Assembly: GCF_014200505.1 (NCBI RefSeq)
Contig: NZ_JACHBX010000001.1
Span: 2,046,001 to 2,110,000, forward strand
DNA length: 64,000 nt
Source: Massilia aurea
Lineage (GTDB): Bacteria; Pseudomonadota; Gammaproteobacteria; Burkholderiales; Burkholderiaceae_D
Reading direction: 5' to 3'
Shown here: piece by piece, positions 33,799 to 42,617 of the stretch
Numbering within the stretch: the first letter of the stretch is position 1
How the letters are laid out: every line of letters starts with the position of its first letter
Translations under genes and position numbers: made by a program
The notes under the pieces: model-generated
Database searches by the model: none
Seen by the model: the letters and a program-made list of their open reading frames with translations, nothing else
What the model was told of the DNA's origin: nothing

Positions 33799-35912
33799 AA
33801 CGCGACCTTCATCGACAGCTTGATCAGGCGCGGCAAGCCTGCGCTCAGGCGCGTGCCGGCGCCGGCCCAGTACCGCTTGTCGGCGGCATTGTCGACATTG
33901 AGCTGCCACGTGGTGCGCTTGCCGGCGAACTGGCCGATGTAGCGGGCGCCCACGCTGAACAGGGTGGTGCCACCCAGCCAGGCCTGGTTCAGGTCATTCA
34001 CTGGCCGCCGGCCCGTGTAGTACGCGCCGCCCGTCAGCGCCAGGCCGGGCACCGCATCGAGGTCCCAGGCCACGAAGGTGCTGGCGGTACGGCGCGCTGC
34101 GTTCTCGGGCAGCTTGCCGTTGTACGCCGCATTGATATCGCGGAACGCGGGATCGAGCCACTGGGCCGACGCCTGCCAGGCCACACTGCGCAGGATGCGG
34201 CCCTGCGACGACAGCTCCAGGCCGCGATAGCGCTGCTCGCCGTCGGCGGTGAAGACATTCGCGGTGTTGGTGTAGTAACCGGGGCGCTCGATCTCGAAGA
34301 GTGCCGCCTGCGTCAGCAGGCCGCCGGCCGTGCGCCAGCGCGCGCCGACTTCGCGCTGCTTGCTCACGCCGGGCGCCAGGCGCGTGCCCTCGTTCGCACT
34401 GCCGGCCGGTGCGGCCTCGCCCTCTTCCAGGCCTTCGGCCGCTGACGCATACACGGAGAGATCGTCACGCAGGCGGTAGACGACGGCCGCCATCGGCGTC
34501 GTCTCGCTCGCGTCGTAGTCATTCGCACCCTGCGTGCTGCGATAGTCGACGCGGCGCACGCCACCGATGAATTGCCAGTTGCCGATGCTGATGCGATCGA
34601 CCAGGTACAGGCCCTGGTCACGCGAATCGAGGGCTGCCGTCGTGGGCGTCGCGGGCCGCGCGCTGACCGAGAAGTTCGTCACCGGCAGCGGCGCATACAG
34701 GTTCTGTGCGGGGATCGTGTAGTTGGCCTGGAAGATCGGAACCTGGCCCTTGTCGGTGTCGCTTGCCCCGATCGTTACCTCATGCGTCAAGGGCCCAGTG
34801 CGCAACTGGCCCGCCAGTTCGGCACGCAGCATGCGCGAATCGACGTCGGCATGTTGCAGATTGCCGGTGATGCGCCCGGCCCCGGTCGCGACGCTCGCTG
34901 CATTATTGAAGCGGAAGATCGGCAGCGAACGGTCGCGCTTCGTTTCGGCATGGCCCGCTTCGAGCGTCAGCGCCCAGGCGTCATTCAGTGCGATGTCTGC
35001 GCGCAGCTGCGCGTTGCGTGCATGCGTTTCGAACCTGGCCCAGTCGGGACCGACGAGCCGGCGCGGATCGACCGCGCGCGGCAGTGTGATCACCCCGCCC
35101 ACGGCCGGCGGCAGGTTGATCCCGGCCTGCTCGGTCACGCGGCGCTTGTCGTATTCGAGGTCGGCGCGCAGACGCACGCGCGCGTTCACGCGCCAGTCGA
35201 ATGCGCCGGAGACGAAACCGCGGTTGCCGTTGCCGACGCCATCGAGGTGCGAGCCGAGTGTGCCGCCGGCCGCGTTGATGCGTACACCGACTGCGTCATC
35301 AACACCAAAGCGGCGTGCAGCGTCGAGCGTGGCGACGATCGTGCCGTTGCTGTCGACCTGGGCGCCGACGGTCGTCAGCGGCGTGCTGCCGGCGCGCTTG
35401 GTGACGAAGTTCACGACGCCGGCCGGCGACGTGAAGCCGTAATACAGGGCGGTCGCGCCCTTCAGCACCTCGACGCGCTCCTTGTTCTCCATCGACACCT
35501 GGCCGAAGTTCATGATCGGCAGCGAGCCATTGAGGCGGTAGTTCGTGCGGTTCTCGACAGCGATGCCACGGATGACCAACTGGTCCCACGTGTCGCCACC
35601 GTTCTGCTGGCGCGTCACGCCGGCCGTATTGCGCACTGCGTCATACAGGCCGGCAGCGCCCTGCAGCTCAAGCACATCGCGCGTGATGACGTTGACGGTC
35701 GACGGCACGTCCATCACGTCGCTGCCGCGAAAGCTCCCGGCTTCCACCGTGTTGGGCATGAAGCCCTGCGCCTTCACCGCCGTCACGCGCACTGCCGGCA
35801 TGGCGCCACCATCGGCATCCTGCGCCATCGCTGCCGCCGAAAACGCGTGAGGAAACACCAGGGACAGGGCAAGAACGAGACGCGACGGACGCAGGGGAAG
35901 GGACAGGGACAT
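33795..35912 (-). CDS. TonB-dependent siderophore receptor
   Basis: 705 residues. Signal peptide ending SAAAMAQ; a plug domain (DVPSTVNVITRDVLELQGA, NAGVTRQQNGGDTWDQLVIR, EVLKGATALYYGFTSPAGVV); and a 22-strand type barrel ending in an aromatic-free LSMKVAL. The plug resembles ferrichrome/hydroxamate siderophore receptors. A strong Fur box lies 39 bases before the start, indicating iron repression. It is the first gene of a two-gene operon with a membrane flavin reductase, overlapping by four bases. The siderophore is unknown. Confidence 0.92.
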   Translation of the reverse strand: MSLSLPLRPSRLVLALSLVFPHAFSAAAMAQDADGGAMPAVRVTAVKAQGFMPNTVEAGSFRGSDVMDVPSTVNVITRDVLELQGAAGLYDAVRNTAGVTRQQNGGDTWDQLVIRGIAVENRTNYRLNGSLPIMNFGQVSMENKERVEVLKGATALYYGFTSPAGVVNFVTKRAGSTPLTTVGAQVDSNGTIVATLDAARRFGVDDAVGVRINAAGGTLGSHLDGVGNGNRGFVSGAFDWRVNARVRLRADLEYDKRRVTEQAGINLPPAVGGVITLPRAVDPRRLVGPDWARFETHARNAQLRADIALNDAWALTLEAGHAETKRDRSLPIFRFNNAASVATGAGRITGNLQHADVDSRMLRAELAGQLRTGPLTHEVTIGASDTDKGQVPIFQANYTIPAQNLYAPLPVTNFSVSARPATPTTAALDSRDQGLYLVDRISIGNWQFIGGVRRVDYRSTQGANDYDASETTPMAAVVYRLRDDLSVYASAAEGLEEGEAAPAGSANEGTRLAPGVSKQREVGARWRTAGGLLTQAALFEIERPGYYTNTANVFTADGEQRYRGLELSSQGRILRSVAWQASAQWLDPAFRDINAAYNGKLPENAARRTASTFVAWDLDAVPGLALTGGAYYTGRRPVNDLNQAWLGGTTLFSVGARYIGQFAGKRTTWQLNVDNAADKRYWAGAGTRLSAGLPRLIKLSMKVAL

Positions 35913-35951
35913 GAGAAGCAGCAGTGATCAGGAGCAAACCGGGATTCTATC

Positions 35952-35970
35952 GTGAATGAGAATCATTTTC
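35952..35970. promoter_or_regulatory. Fur box
   Basis: GTGAATGAGAATCATTTTC matches 15 of 19 positions of the Fur consensus (GATAATGATAATCATTATC), with the central AAT-CATT core intact. It lies 39 bases upstream of the TonB receptor start, in the expected promoter position. Confidence 0.85.
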
Positions 35971-36164
35971 AATGACGACTGCAGGTACACCGAGACTTGC
36001 TGCAGATGCACACTGTGTAGCGGTCCTACCTATCGACTTTTGTGATGGCGGCATCAAAAAACGCTACTACATGTGCATGTCATTCAATTCTATGATGACT
36101 TGACTGCATCAAACGCCACGCGCGGGGCAGCCTCGAGCACAAAAGCCTATAACAGGAGACATGC

Positions 36165-37148
36165 ATGCCGACACACGCAATCACACGCAGGGTACTGAGC
36201 GCCGCAATCGCTCTGCTCGCTTCAAGCGCCGCCCTGGCCGCCGACTATCCGGAAAAAACCATCACCCTCGTCGTCCCGTTCTCGGCCGGCGGGCCCACCG
36301 ACGTCGTGGCCCGGATCCTCGGGCAGGCCATGGCGAAGTCGCTCAAGCAATCGATCATCGTGGAAAACGCCCTCGGCGCGGGCGGCACGCTGGCCGCCGG
36401 CCGCATCGCGCGCGCCACGCCGGACGGCTACACGCTGCTGCTGCACCATAACGGCATGGCCACCAGCACGACGCTGTACCGCAAGCTCGCCTTCAACCCC
36501 ATGACCGACTTCGAGTACATCGGCCAGGTGGCCGACGTGCCGATGGTGCTCATGGCGCGCAAGGACCTCGCGGCCAATACGCTGCCCGAGCTGATCGCGA
36601 TGATCAAGTCGAAGAAGGACGCGATGACATTGGGCCACGCGGGCTTGGGCGCCGTGTCGCACCAGTGCGGCATGCTGTTCCTGAGCGCGATCGGCGTGCC
36701 GCTGACGACCGTTCCCTACAAGGGCACGGCGCCCGCATTGAGCGATATGCTGGGCGGCCAGATCGACCTGTTGTGCGACCAGACGACGCAGACGACGTCG
36801 TACATCCGCACCAATCGCGTCAAGGTGTACGGCGCGACGACGAAGACCCGGATCCCGTCGCTGCCGGCCCTGCCGACACTGGCCGAACAGGGCATGGCCG
36901 GTTTCGAGATGTACGTGTGGCACGGCATGTATGCGCCGAAAGGCACGCCGCCAGCGGTGGTGGCGCGCATCGGCACGGCGCTGCGCGAGGCGCTCAATGA
37001 TCCGAATGTGAAGGCGCGCTTCGCCGAACTGGGCGCCGAGCCGGTGTCGGATGCAAAGGCCACACCGGAAGGCTTGCGCACGCACCTGAAGGCCGAGATC
37101 GACAAATGGGGCCCGATCTACAAGAAGAACGGCGCGTTCGCCGACTGA
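36165..37148 (+). CDS. Bug-type tripartite tricarboxylate transporter substrate-binding protein
   Basis: 327 residues. The signal peptide is cleaved after SSAALAA. The Bug/TctC fold shows YPEKTITLVVPFSAGGPTDV, VENALGAGGTLAAGRIARAT, PYKGTAPALSDMLGGQIDLL and a conserved C-terminal helix. Such periplasmic proteins bind carboxylates for TTT-type uptake or sensing. A bidirectional terminator separates it from the convergent CoA-ester operon, whose substrate it may bind. No TctA/TctB membrane genes are adjacent, as is common for orphan Bug proteins in betaproteobacteria. Confidence 0.92.
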   Translation: MPTHAITRRVLSAAIALLASSAALAADYPEKTITLVVPFSAGGPTDVVARILGQAMAKSLKQSIIVENALGAGGTLAAGRIARATPDGYTLLLHHNGMATSTTLYRKLAFNPMTDFEYIGQVADVPMVLMARKDLAANTLPELIAMIKSKKDAMTLGHAGLGAVSHQCGMLFLSAIGVPLTTVPYKGTAPALSDMLGGQIDLLCDQTTQTTSYIRTNRVKVYGATTKTRIPSLPALPTLAEQGMAGFEMYVWHGMYAPKGTPPAVVARIGTALREALNDPNVKARFAELGAEPVSDAKATPEGLRTHLKAEIDKWGPIYKKNGAFAD

Positions 37149-37160
37149 GTCACGCAACGC

Positions 37161-37201
37161 AAAAAGCCCGCGCTGCCATCACGGCGGCGCGGGCTTTTTT
37201 T
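37161..37201. terminator. Bidirectional rho-independent terminator
   Basis: AAAAAGCCCGCGC at the left pairs with GCGCGGGCTTTTTTT at the right around a ~14-base loop. The A-run and T-run let it serve the Bug gene on + and the CoA-transferase gene on -. Confidence 0.9.
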
Positions 37202-37212
37202 ATCGCCGGTTG

Positions 37213-38409
37213 CTAAACGGCGCCTTGCGCGTGCATGCCCGCGATGGCCGCCGCGTCGTAGCCCAGCTCCGCCAGGATCGCATCCGTATGCTGGCCCAGC
37301 GCCGGCACCGGATCCATGCGCGGCGTGACGTTATGCGGCAACCCGGGCGGCAGCATGGCGGGCACGCGGCCGTTGGCGGTGCCCACGTCGGTCCAGCGGC
37401 CGCGCGCCTTCAGTTGCGGATGGTCCCAGACTTCGTGCATGTCATTGACCTGGGCATTGGCGATGTGGGCCAGTTCGAGCCGCTCGCGCACCTGCTGGGC
37501 CGTCAACGTCGAAAACGCCGCCACGATCAGCGCCGCCAGTTCATCGCGCGCTGCGACCCGGCGTGCGTTGGCGTTGAAGCGTGGATCGGTCGCCAGCTCC
37601 GGCGCCTCCAGCACGATGGCGCAAAAGGCCGCCCACTCACGTTCGTTCTGGATGCCCAGCATGACCGACTTGCCGTCGCCGGCCAGGAACGGCCCGTACG
37701 GGAAGATGGTCGCGTGCGAGGCGCCCGTGCGCGGTGGCGGTGCCGCGCCGTCAAACGCGTAGTACAGCGGATAACTCATCCACTCGGCCATGCTCTCCAA
37801 CATCGACACATCGATGCGGCAGCCCTCGCCCGTGCGCCCGCGCTGGAGCAGCGCGGCCAGGATGTTCGTGTACGCGTACATGCCGGCGGCGATATCGGCA
37901 ATCGAGCAGCCGGCCTTCGATGGGTCGTCCGGCGTGCCGGTGATCGACAGAAAGCCCGATTCGCTCTGGATCAGCAGGTCGTAGGCCTTGCGGTCGCGGT
38001 ACGGACCGTCGCTGCCATAGCCCGAAATGTCGCAGACGATCAGGCGCGGATGGCGTTCCTTCAGCGCGTCGTACGACAGACCAAGGCGCTCGGCCGCGCC
38101 GGGCGCGAGATTCTGCACCAGCACGTCGGCGTCTGCCAGCAGGCCCGCCAGCACCGCGTCGGCCTGTTCGTGTTTGACGTCGAGCGTGAGGCTTTCCTTC
38201 GAGCGGTTGGTCCAGACGAAGTGCGAGGCCAGGCCATTGACGCGTTCATCGTAGCCGCGCGCGAAGTCGCCGCTACCGGGCCGCTCGACCTTGATGACGC
38301 GCGCGCCCAGGTCGGCCAGCTGGCGTGTGCAGAACGGCGCCGCGATCGCGTGTTCGAGCGTGACGACGGTGATGCCGTCGAGGGGTCGCAGGGGTGTCAT
38401 GGGTTTCAT
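37213..38409 (-). CDS. CaiB/BaiF-family CoA transferase
   Basis: 398 residues. Family-III CoA-transferase features: VVTLEHAIAAPFCTRQLADLGARVIKVE (residues 15-42), WTNRSKESLTLDVK, and the catalytic aspartate at D172 (GCSIADIAAGM). The enzyme moves CoA between acyl-CoA and a free carboxylate. It is the last gene of the minus-strand operon lyase-hydratase-dehydrogenase-transferase, lying 12 bases after the acyl-CoA dehydrogenase. By context it activates the carboxylic acid that the rest of the operon degrades, plausibly a C4/C5 dicarboxylate. Confidence 0.9.
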   Translation of the reverse strand: MKPMTPLRPLDGITVVTLEHAIAAPFCTRQLADLGARVIKVERPGSGDFARGYDERVNGLASHFVWTNRSKESLTLDVKHEQADAVLAGLLADADVLVQNLAPGAAERLGLSYDALKERHPRLIVCDISGYGSDGPYRDRKAYDLLIQSESGFLSITGTPDDPSKAGCSIADIAAGMYAYTNILAALLQRGRTGEGCRIDVSMLESMAEWMSYPLYYAFDGAAPPPRTGASHATIFPYGPFLAGDGKSVMLGIQNEREWAAFCAIVLEAPELATDPRFNANARRVAARDELAALIVAAFSTLTAQQVRERLELAHIANAQVNDMHEVWDHPQLKARGRWTDVGTANGRVPAMLPPGLPHNVTPRMDPVPALGQHTDAILAELGYDAAAIAGMHAQGAV

Positions 38410-38421
38410 GTGCCTGCCTCC

Positions 38422-39579
38422 TCAGAACGAGCGTGGCAAACCGAGTACATGCTCGGCGACATACGACAGGATCAGGTTCGTCGAGATCGGCGCCACCTGG
38501 TACAGGCGCGTCTCGCGGAACTTGCGCTCGACGTCGTATTCGGACGCGAAGCCGAAGCCGCCGTGGAACTGCAGGCAGGCGTTGGCCGCTTCCCACGACG
38601 CTTCGGCGGCCAGCATCTTGGCCATATTGGCTTCGGCGCCGCACGGCTTGTGCGCATCGAACAGCGCGCAGGCTTTAAAGCGCATCAGGTTCGCCGCTTC
38701 GACGTTGATGTACGCGCGCGCAATCGGAAACTGCACGCCCTGGTTCTGGCCGATGGGGCGCCCGAACACGACGCGCTCGTTGACGTACTTGCTGATCTTG
38801 TCGATGAACCAGTAGCCGTCGCCGATGCATTCGGCAGCGATCAGCGTGCGCTCGGCGTTCAAGCCGTCGAGGATGTACTTGAAGCCCTTGCCTTCTTCGC
38901 CGATCAGATTCCCGGCCGGGATTTCCAGGTTCTCGAAGAACAGCTCATTGGTCTCGTGATTGACCATGTTCTGGATCGGTTGCACGACCATGCCCTGCTG
39001 GATCGCATCCTTGATATCGACCAGGAAGATCGACATACCCTCGGATTTTTTCGTGACCTCGCTAAGGGGTGTGGTGCGCGCCAGCAGGATCATCAGGTCG
39101 GAATGCTGCACGCGCGAGATCCAGACCTTCTGGCCGTTGATCACGTAGCGGTCGCCCTTGCGCACGGCCGTCGTCTTGATCTTGGTGGTGTCGGTGCCGG
39201 TGGTGGGCTCGGTCACGGCCATCGATTGCAGGCGCAGTTCGCCGCTGGCGATGCGCGGCAGGTAGTGGCGCTTCTGCGCTTCGGAGCCGTGGCGCAGCAG
39301 CGTGCCCATATTGTACATCTGGCCGTGGCAGGCGCCGGCGTTGCCACCCGAGCGGTTGATCTCTTCCATGATGACCGACGCTTCCGTCAGGCCCAGGCCC
39401 GAGCCGCCATATTCCTGCGGGATCAGCGCCGCGAGCCAGCCGGCTTGCGTCAGTGCGGTGACGAAGGCTTCGGGGTAGCCGCGCTCGTCGTCGACCTTGC
39501 GGAAGTACTCGGCCGGGAATTCGGCGCACAGGGCGCGCAGCGCGTCGCGGATGTCTTCAAAATCGTGGTCGGTGTGCAT
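38422..39579 (-). CDS. Acyl-CoA dehydrogenase with isovaleryl-CoA-dehydrogenase-type catalytic base
   Basis: 385 residues from ATG 39579 with GGAGAC upstream. Acyl-CoA dehydrogenase motifs are present: AVTEPTTGTDTTKIKTTAVR, QKVWISRVQHSDLMILLAR, QFHGGFGFASEYDVERKFRE. The glutamate of the medium-chain enzyme at the IYEGT position is replaced by glutamine (Q361 in LYQVAPI). A glutamate stands instead at E243 in GLNAERTLIAAE, where isovaleryl- and long-chain enzymes keep theirs. This predicts a branched or non-linear substrate. By context it oxidises a branched dicarboxylyl-CoA such as methylsuccinyl-CoA; that is inference. Confidence 0.88.
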   Translation of the reverse strand: MHTDHDFEDIRDALRALCAEFPAEYFRKVDDERGYPEAFVTALTQAGWLAALIPQEYGGSGLGLTEASVIMEEINRSGGNAGACHGQMYNMGTLLRHGSEAQKRHYLPRIASGELRLQSMAVTEPTTGTDTTKIKTTAVRKGDRYVINGQKVWISRVQHSDLMILLARTTPLSEVTKKSEGMSIFLVDIKDAIQQGMVVQPIQNMVNHETNELFFENLEIPAGNLIGEEGKGFKYILDGLNAERTLIAAECIGDGYWFIDKISKYVNERVVFGRPIGQNQGVQFPIARAYINVEAANLMRFKACALFDAHKPCGAEANMAKMLAAEASWEAANACLQFHGGFGFASEYDVERKFRETRLYQVAPISTNLILSYVAEHVLGLPRSF

Positions 39580-39608
39580 GGCGGTCTCCTGGTTTTTATT
39601 GGGGTGGC

Positions 39609-40451
39609 TTAGGCCAGCAGCGCTTCGGCGCGCATGGCCAGCTGGCCGTCGTGGGTCTTGGCCCACAGCGTGATCGTGTGGCCGCCCGGCTCGACGCGGC
39701 CGCAGACGCTGAAGCGGTGGATGTCGAACAGCGGCTGCACGGCGCGGAATGAAAACGCGGTAACGACAGCGTCCGGCCGTTCGCGCCGCACGAGGTCGAG
39801 CAGCAGGCTCGCGATCAGCGGGCCATGCACGATCAGGCCGGGATAGCCTTCGACCTGCGTCACGTACGGCTGGTCGTAATGGATGCGGTGGCCGTTGAAG
39901 GTCAGGGCCGAGTAGCGAAACAGCAGCACGGGGTCGGGCGTGATGTCGCGGATCCAGTCGTGGTCAAGGTCCGCCGATACAGGGGAAGGCGCCGGATCAC
40001 CCGGCTGCGGATTGGCGCGGTAGACGATGTCGTGTTCCTCCTCGATCGCCACGCCGGCTGCGCCTTCGATCACGTGGCGCACCAGCACGAATATCAGCTT
40101 GCCGCTGCGGCCTTCCTTGCTCGTGATGTCGGCGATGGTCGACACGCGCCGCGCCTGGTCGCCCACCTGCAGCGGCGCGATGAAGCGCAGGCGTCCGCCG
40201 GCCCACATGCGGCGCGGCAGATCGACCGGCGGCAGGAAGCCCCCGCGCAGTGCGTGGCCGTCGGGGCCGAGTTGCGACTGCCGGTGCACCGGCAAAAAGT
40301 ACAGCCAGTGCCACAGCGGCGGCACGGCGCTGCCGGGGTGCGGCGGCGGGTCGTCGCGATCGAGCAGCGCGGCCATCGCCGCTAGCGGCGCCGCAGTGAT
40401 GACGTCCAGCCGTTCTTCGGTGCGGCCCTGCCAGGCGGTCAACTTGTCCAT
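39609..40451 (-). CDS. Mesaconyl-C4-CoA hydratase-like (FAS1-type HotDog) dehydratase
   Basis: 280 residues from ATG 40451. It resembles the double-HotDog mesaconyl-C4-CoA hydratase/HTD2 family: PPLWHWLYFLP, GFLPPVDLPRRMWAGGRLRF, GHRIHYDQPYVTQVEGYPGLIVHGPL (HxxxxD-like catalytic block around residues 190-215). Members hydrate an enoyl-CoA dicarboxylate to a hydroxyacyl-CoA such as citramalyl-CoA. It lies between the lyase and dehydrogenase genes with 26- and 29-base gaps, and so acts between them in the pathway. Confidence 0.85.
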   Translation of the reverse strand: MDKLTAWQGRTEERLDVITAAPLAAMAALLDRDDPPPHPGSAVPPLWHWLYFLPVHRQSQLGPDGHALRGGFLPPVDLPRRMWAGGRLRFIAPLQVGDQARRVSTIADITSKEGRSGKLIFVLVRHVIEGAAGVAIEEEHDIVYRANPQPGDPAPSPVSADLDHDWIRDITPDPVLLFRYSALTFNGHRIHYDQPYVTQVEGYPGLIVHGPLIASLLLDLVRRERPDAVVTAFSFRAVQPLFDIHRFSVCGRVEPGGHTITLWAKTHDGQLAMRAEALLA

Positions 40452-40477
40452 GGGGTGTCTCCTGTCGTTGTCTTGTT

Positions 40478-41275
40478 CTAGTCGGATGCGTCGTCGACGA
40501 TGCGCTGGGCCCGGAGGATCACGGGTCGGTCGACCATCTTGCCGTCCACGGCGACGGCGGCGCCGTTGGCCTCGCGCGCTGCGGCCAGCACGCGCGTGGC
40601 CCAGGCCACCTCGGCATCTGTGGGCCGGAAGCCTGCATTGACGGACGCCACCTGGCGCGGATGGATGCACAACTTGGCGCCGAAGCCGAAGCGGCGGGCG
40701 CGAAGAGTATCCGCGCGCAGCTGGGCATCATCGTCCAGCGCCACGGTCACGCCATCGATGGGGGACGCCAGGCCGGCCACGCGCGAGGCCAGCACCAGCA
40801 TCGAGCGAAAGTGCAGCAACTCCTCGTCATCGCCCTCAATGCCCAGGTCGAACTGGAAATCGATCGAACCGAATGCAAGCCGCGCGACGCCTTTCACACG
40901 CGCCAGCGCATCGACGGCCGCCATGCCACAGGCGGTTTCGATCAGCGGCAGCACGGGCAGGCCAAGCTGCGCAACGCGGCGCAGGTTGTCGACCGATTCC
41001 GCCTTCGGCAGCATGATGGCAGCCACGCCCGCGTGACGGCACAGGGCCAGGTCATCCTCGAACCAGGGGGTGTCTTCGGCGTTGATGCGCACGACGACGG
41101 GCATGGACGGATCGAGCGCTGCGGCCACCTGCATCCGCGCGGCGTCCTTGTCTGCGAGCGGGACAGCATCTTCCAGGTCGACGATGACGGCACCGGCGCC
41201 GCTGGCTGCTGCACGGGCGAACCGCTCGGGGCGGTTGCCGGGGACGAACAGATACGAGCGTGGGATGGCAGGCAT
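40478..41275 (-). CDS. HpcH/HpaI-CitE family acyl-CoA lyase (citramalyl/malyl-CoA lyase-like)
   Basis: 265 residues. CitE-type barrel: RSYLFVPGNRPERFARAAAS, VIVDLEDAVPLADKDAAR (catalytic/metal acidic residues), VRINAEDTPWFEDDL, LPKAESVDNL, PLIETACGM, ARLAFGSIDFQFDLG and KLCIHPRQVASVN. Such enzymes cleave 3-hydroxyacyl-CoA dicarboxylates to acetyl-CoA plus an oxoacid (pyruvate from citramalyl-CoA, glyoxylate from malyl-CoA). It is the promoter-proximal gene of the operon and is divergent from a LysR gene 179 bases away. Confidence 0.88.
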   Translation of the reverse strand: MPAIPRSYLFVPGNRPERFARAAASGAGAVIVDLEDAVPLADKDAARMQVAAALDPSMPVVVRINAEDTPWFEDDLALCRHAGVAAIMLPKAESVDNLRRVAQLGLPVLPLIETACGMAAVDALARVKGVARLAFGSIDFQFDLGIEGDDEELLHFRSMLVLASRVAGLASPIDGVTVALDDDAQLRADTLRARRFGFGAKLCIHPRQVASVNAGFRPTDAEVAWATRVLAAAREANGAAVAVDGKMVDRPVILRAQRIVDDASD

Positions 41276-41454
41276 AACGGACCAGTCGCGTGATGAGATC
41301 GAGACCCATCATAAATTTGAATGCTGGCGACTAAGAAATAGAAAAACATGATTCCACGATCACGTGAGCGCATGGCTGGCAGGGATCACGATCCTGTATT
41401 GCAGGCAGATGAGGAATCGCTTATGTTGATGGCACGACCACTTGAAGGACGACC

Positions 41455-42384
41455 ATGGACATCAAGCAGATCCGCACGCTCATCGCCATTGCCGAAACGG
41501 GAAGCGCCACGAAGGCTGCGGAACTGCTGCACCTGGTGCAGCCAGCCGTATCGCGCCATATCCGGATGCTCGAAGAAGAATGCGGCGCCCTGCTGTTCGA
41601 GCGCGAGCGCCACGGCATGGTGCTGACCGACGCCGGACGCACGCTGGCCGAATACGGCCGGCGCGCGCTGCGTGAACTGGACAAGGCACGTGCCGAGATC
41701 GGCCCGGCCGCCAATGCGATCTCGGGCCGGTTGATGATCGGCCTGCTGGCCAGCACCAGCAGTCTGCTGGCGACCGAGCTGGTGGCGCGCGTACGCGCGA
41801 AGCACCCTGCAGTCACGGTCGGCATCAATGTCGGGTACGCGGGTAATGTGGTGCAGTGGCTGGAAGCCGGCGAAGTCGAACTGGCACTGCTGTACGACAC
41901 GCGCGCTTCGAATGGCTTGCAGGTCGAAGCGCTGCTCGATGAACGCCTGTACGTGATCGGCCCGCCGGGCGAGATCGATGCATCGACGCCGTTTCCACTC
42001 AAGCAGCTGCGCGACCGCCCGATGATCCTGCCGAACGCACCGCACGGCCTGCGCAGCATCATCGAACATGCGCTGGCGGTGGCCGGCATCAGTGTCGACG
42101 TGGTGGCCGAGACGAATGCCCTCGACCTGCAGAAATCGCTGGTAAACAAAGGCTTCGGCTACAGCATCCTTCCCAGCTCCGCGATCCTCGACGAACTGCG
42201 CGACGGCACGCTGTCCGGCGCCCCGGTCGGCACCCCCGACCTGTCACGCCGCATCGTACTGGCACGCGCCGCCACCCGCCGCGCGTCCCCCGTCAGCGTG
42301 GCAGCAGCGCCAGAACTGGTCGGCCTGATGAAAGAAATGGTCCTGGGCGGCGCCTGGCCCGGCGCCGCCTGGATCGGCCGCTGA
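41455..42384 (+). CDS. LysR-family regulator of the divergent CoA-ester operon
   Basis: 309 residues. HTH MDIKQIRTLIAIAETGSATK, then AAELLHLVQPAVSRHIRMLE. The effector domain contains LMIGLLASTSSLLATELVAR and INVGYAGNVVQWLEAGEVEL. It resembles NAC/Cbl-like LysR proteins. It is transcribed away from the lyase gene, so the 179-base gap is the likely control region. Its 3' end faces the glycerate kinase gene across a repeat field. Confidence 0.9.
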   Translation: MDIKQIRTLIAIAETGSATKAAELLHLVQPAVSRHIRMLEEECGALLFERERHGMVLTDAGRTLAEYGRRALRELDKARAEIGPAANAISGRLMIGLLASTSSLLATELVARVRAKHPAVTVGINVGYAGNVVQWLEAGEVELALLYDTRASNGLQVEALLDERLYVIGPPGEIDASTPFPLKQLRDRPMILPNAPHGLRSIIEHALAVAGISVDVVAETNALDLQKSLVNKGFGYSILPSSAILDELRDGTLSGAPVGTPDLSRRIVLARAATRRASPVSVAAAPELVGLMKEMVLGGAWPGAAWIGR

Positions 42385-42430
42385 CCGCACCAGCTGCAGC
42401 CACTGGCTCGCTAGCTGCCAAAGAAATTGC

Positions 42431-42457
42431 ACAACAATTCGACTCTGACCCTAATTG
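42431..42457. repeat. GGGTCAGAGTC element, right half only (copy E)
   Basis: CACAACAATTCGACTCTGAC followed by CCTAATT, the right arm of the family also found at 19833-20261. No left arm precedes it. Confidence 0.8.
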
Positions 42458-42484
42458 TCAGGCAGCCTCGACAGTCAAAGCAAT

Positions 42485-42551
42485 AATTAGGGTCAGAGTC
42501 GAATTGTTTGACAACTTTTGGGAATTGCCCAATAAATCGACTCTGACCCTA
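42485..42551. repeat. GGGTCAGAGTC palindromic element, full copy F
   Basis: Left arm AATTAGGGTCAGAGTCGAAT; right arm ATCGACTCTGACCCTA; core with TGTTTGACAACTTTTGGG nearly identical to copy B at 19930, showing recent common origin of the two loci. Confidence 0.88.
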
Positions 42552-42569
42552 CTTGTTGGCGGGGCTGAG

Positions 42570-42602
42570 CAATTGCCCAATAATTCGACTCTGACCCTCA
42601 TT
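42570..42602. repeat. GGGTCAGAGTC element, right half only (copy G)
   Basis: CAATTGCCCAATAATTCGAC followed by TCTGACCCTCATT; same right arm and adjoining core as copy F. Confidence 0.8.
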
Positions 42603-42617
42603 GTGGAGAAATCGGAT

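Noticed and set aside
37210..39612. An 800-codon plus-strand open frame across the CoA-transferase and acyl-CoA dehydrogenase genes
   Set aside because: It spans two clearly coding minus-strand genes and their junction and has no recognisable domain; GC-rich antisense artefact.
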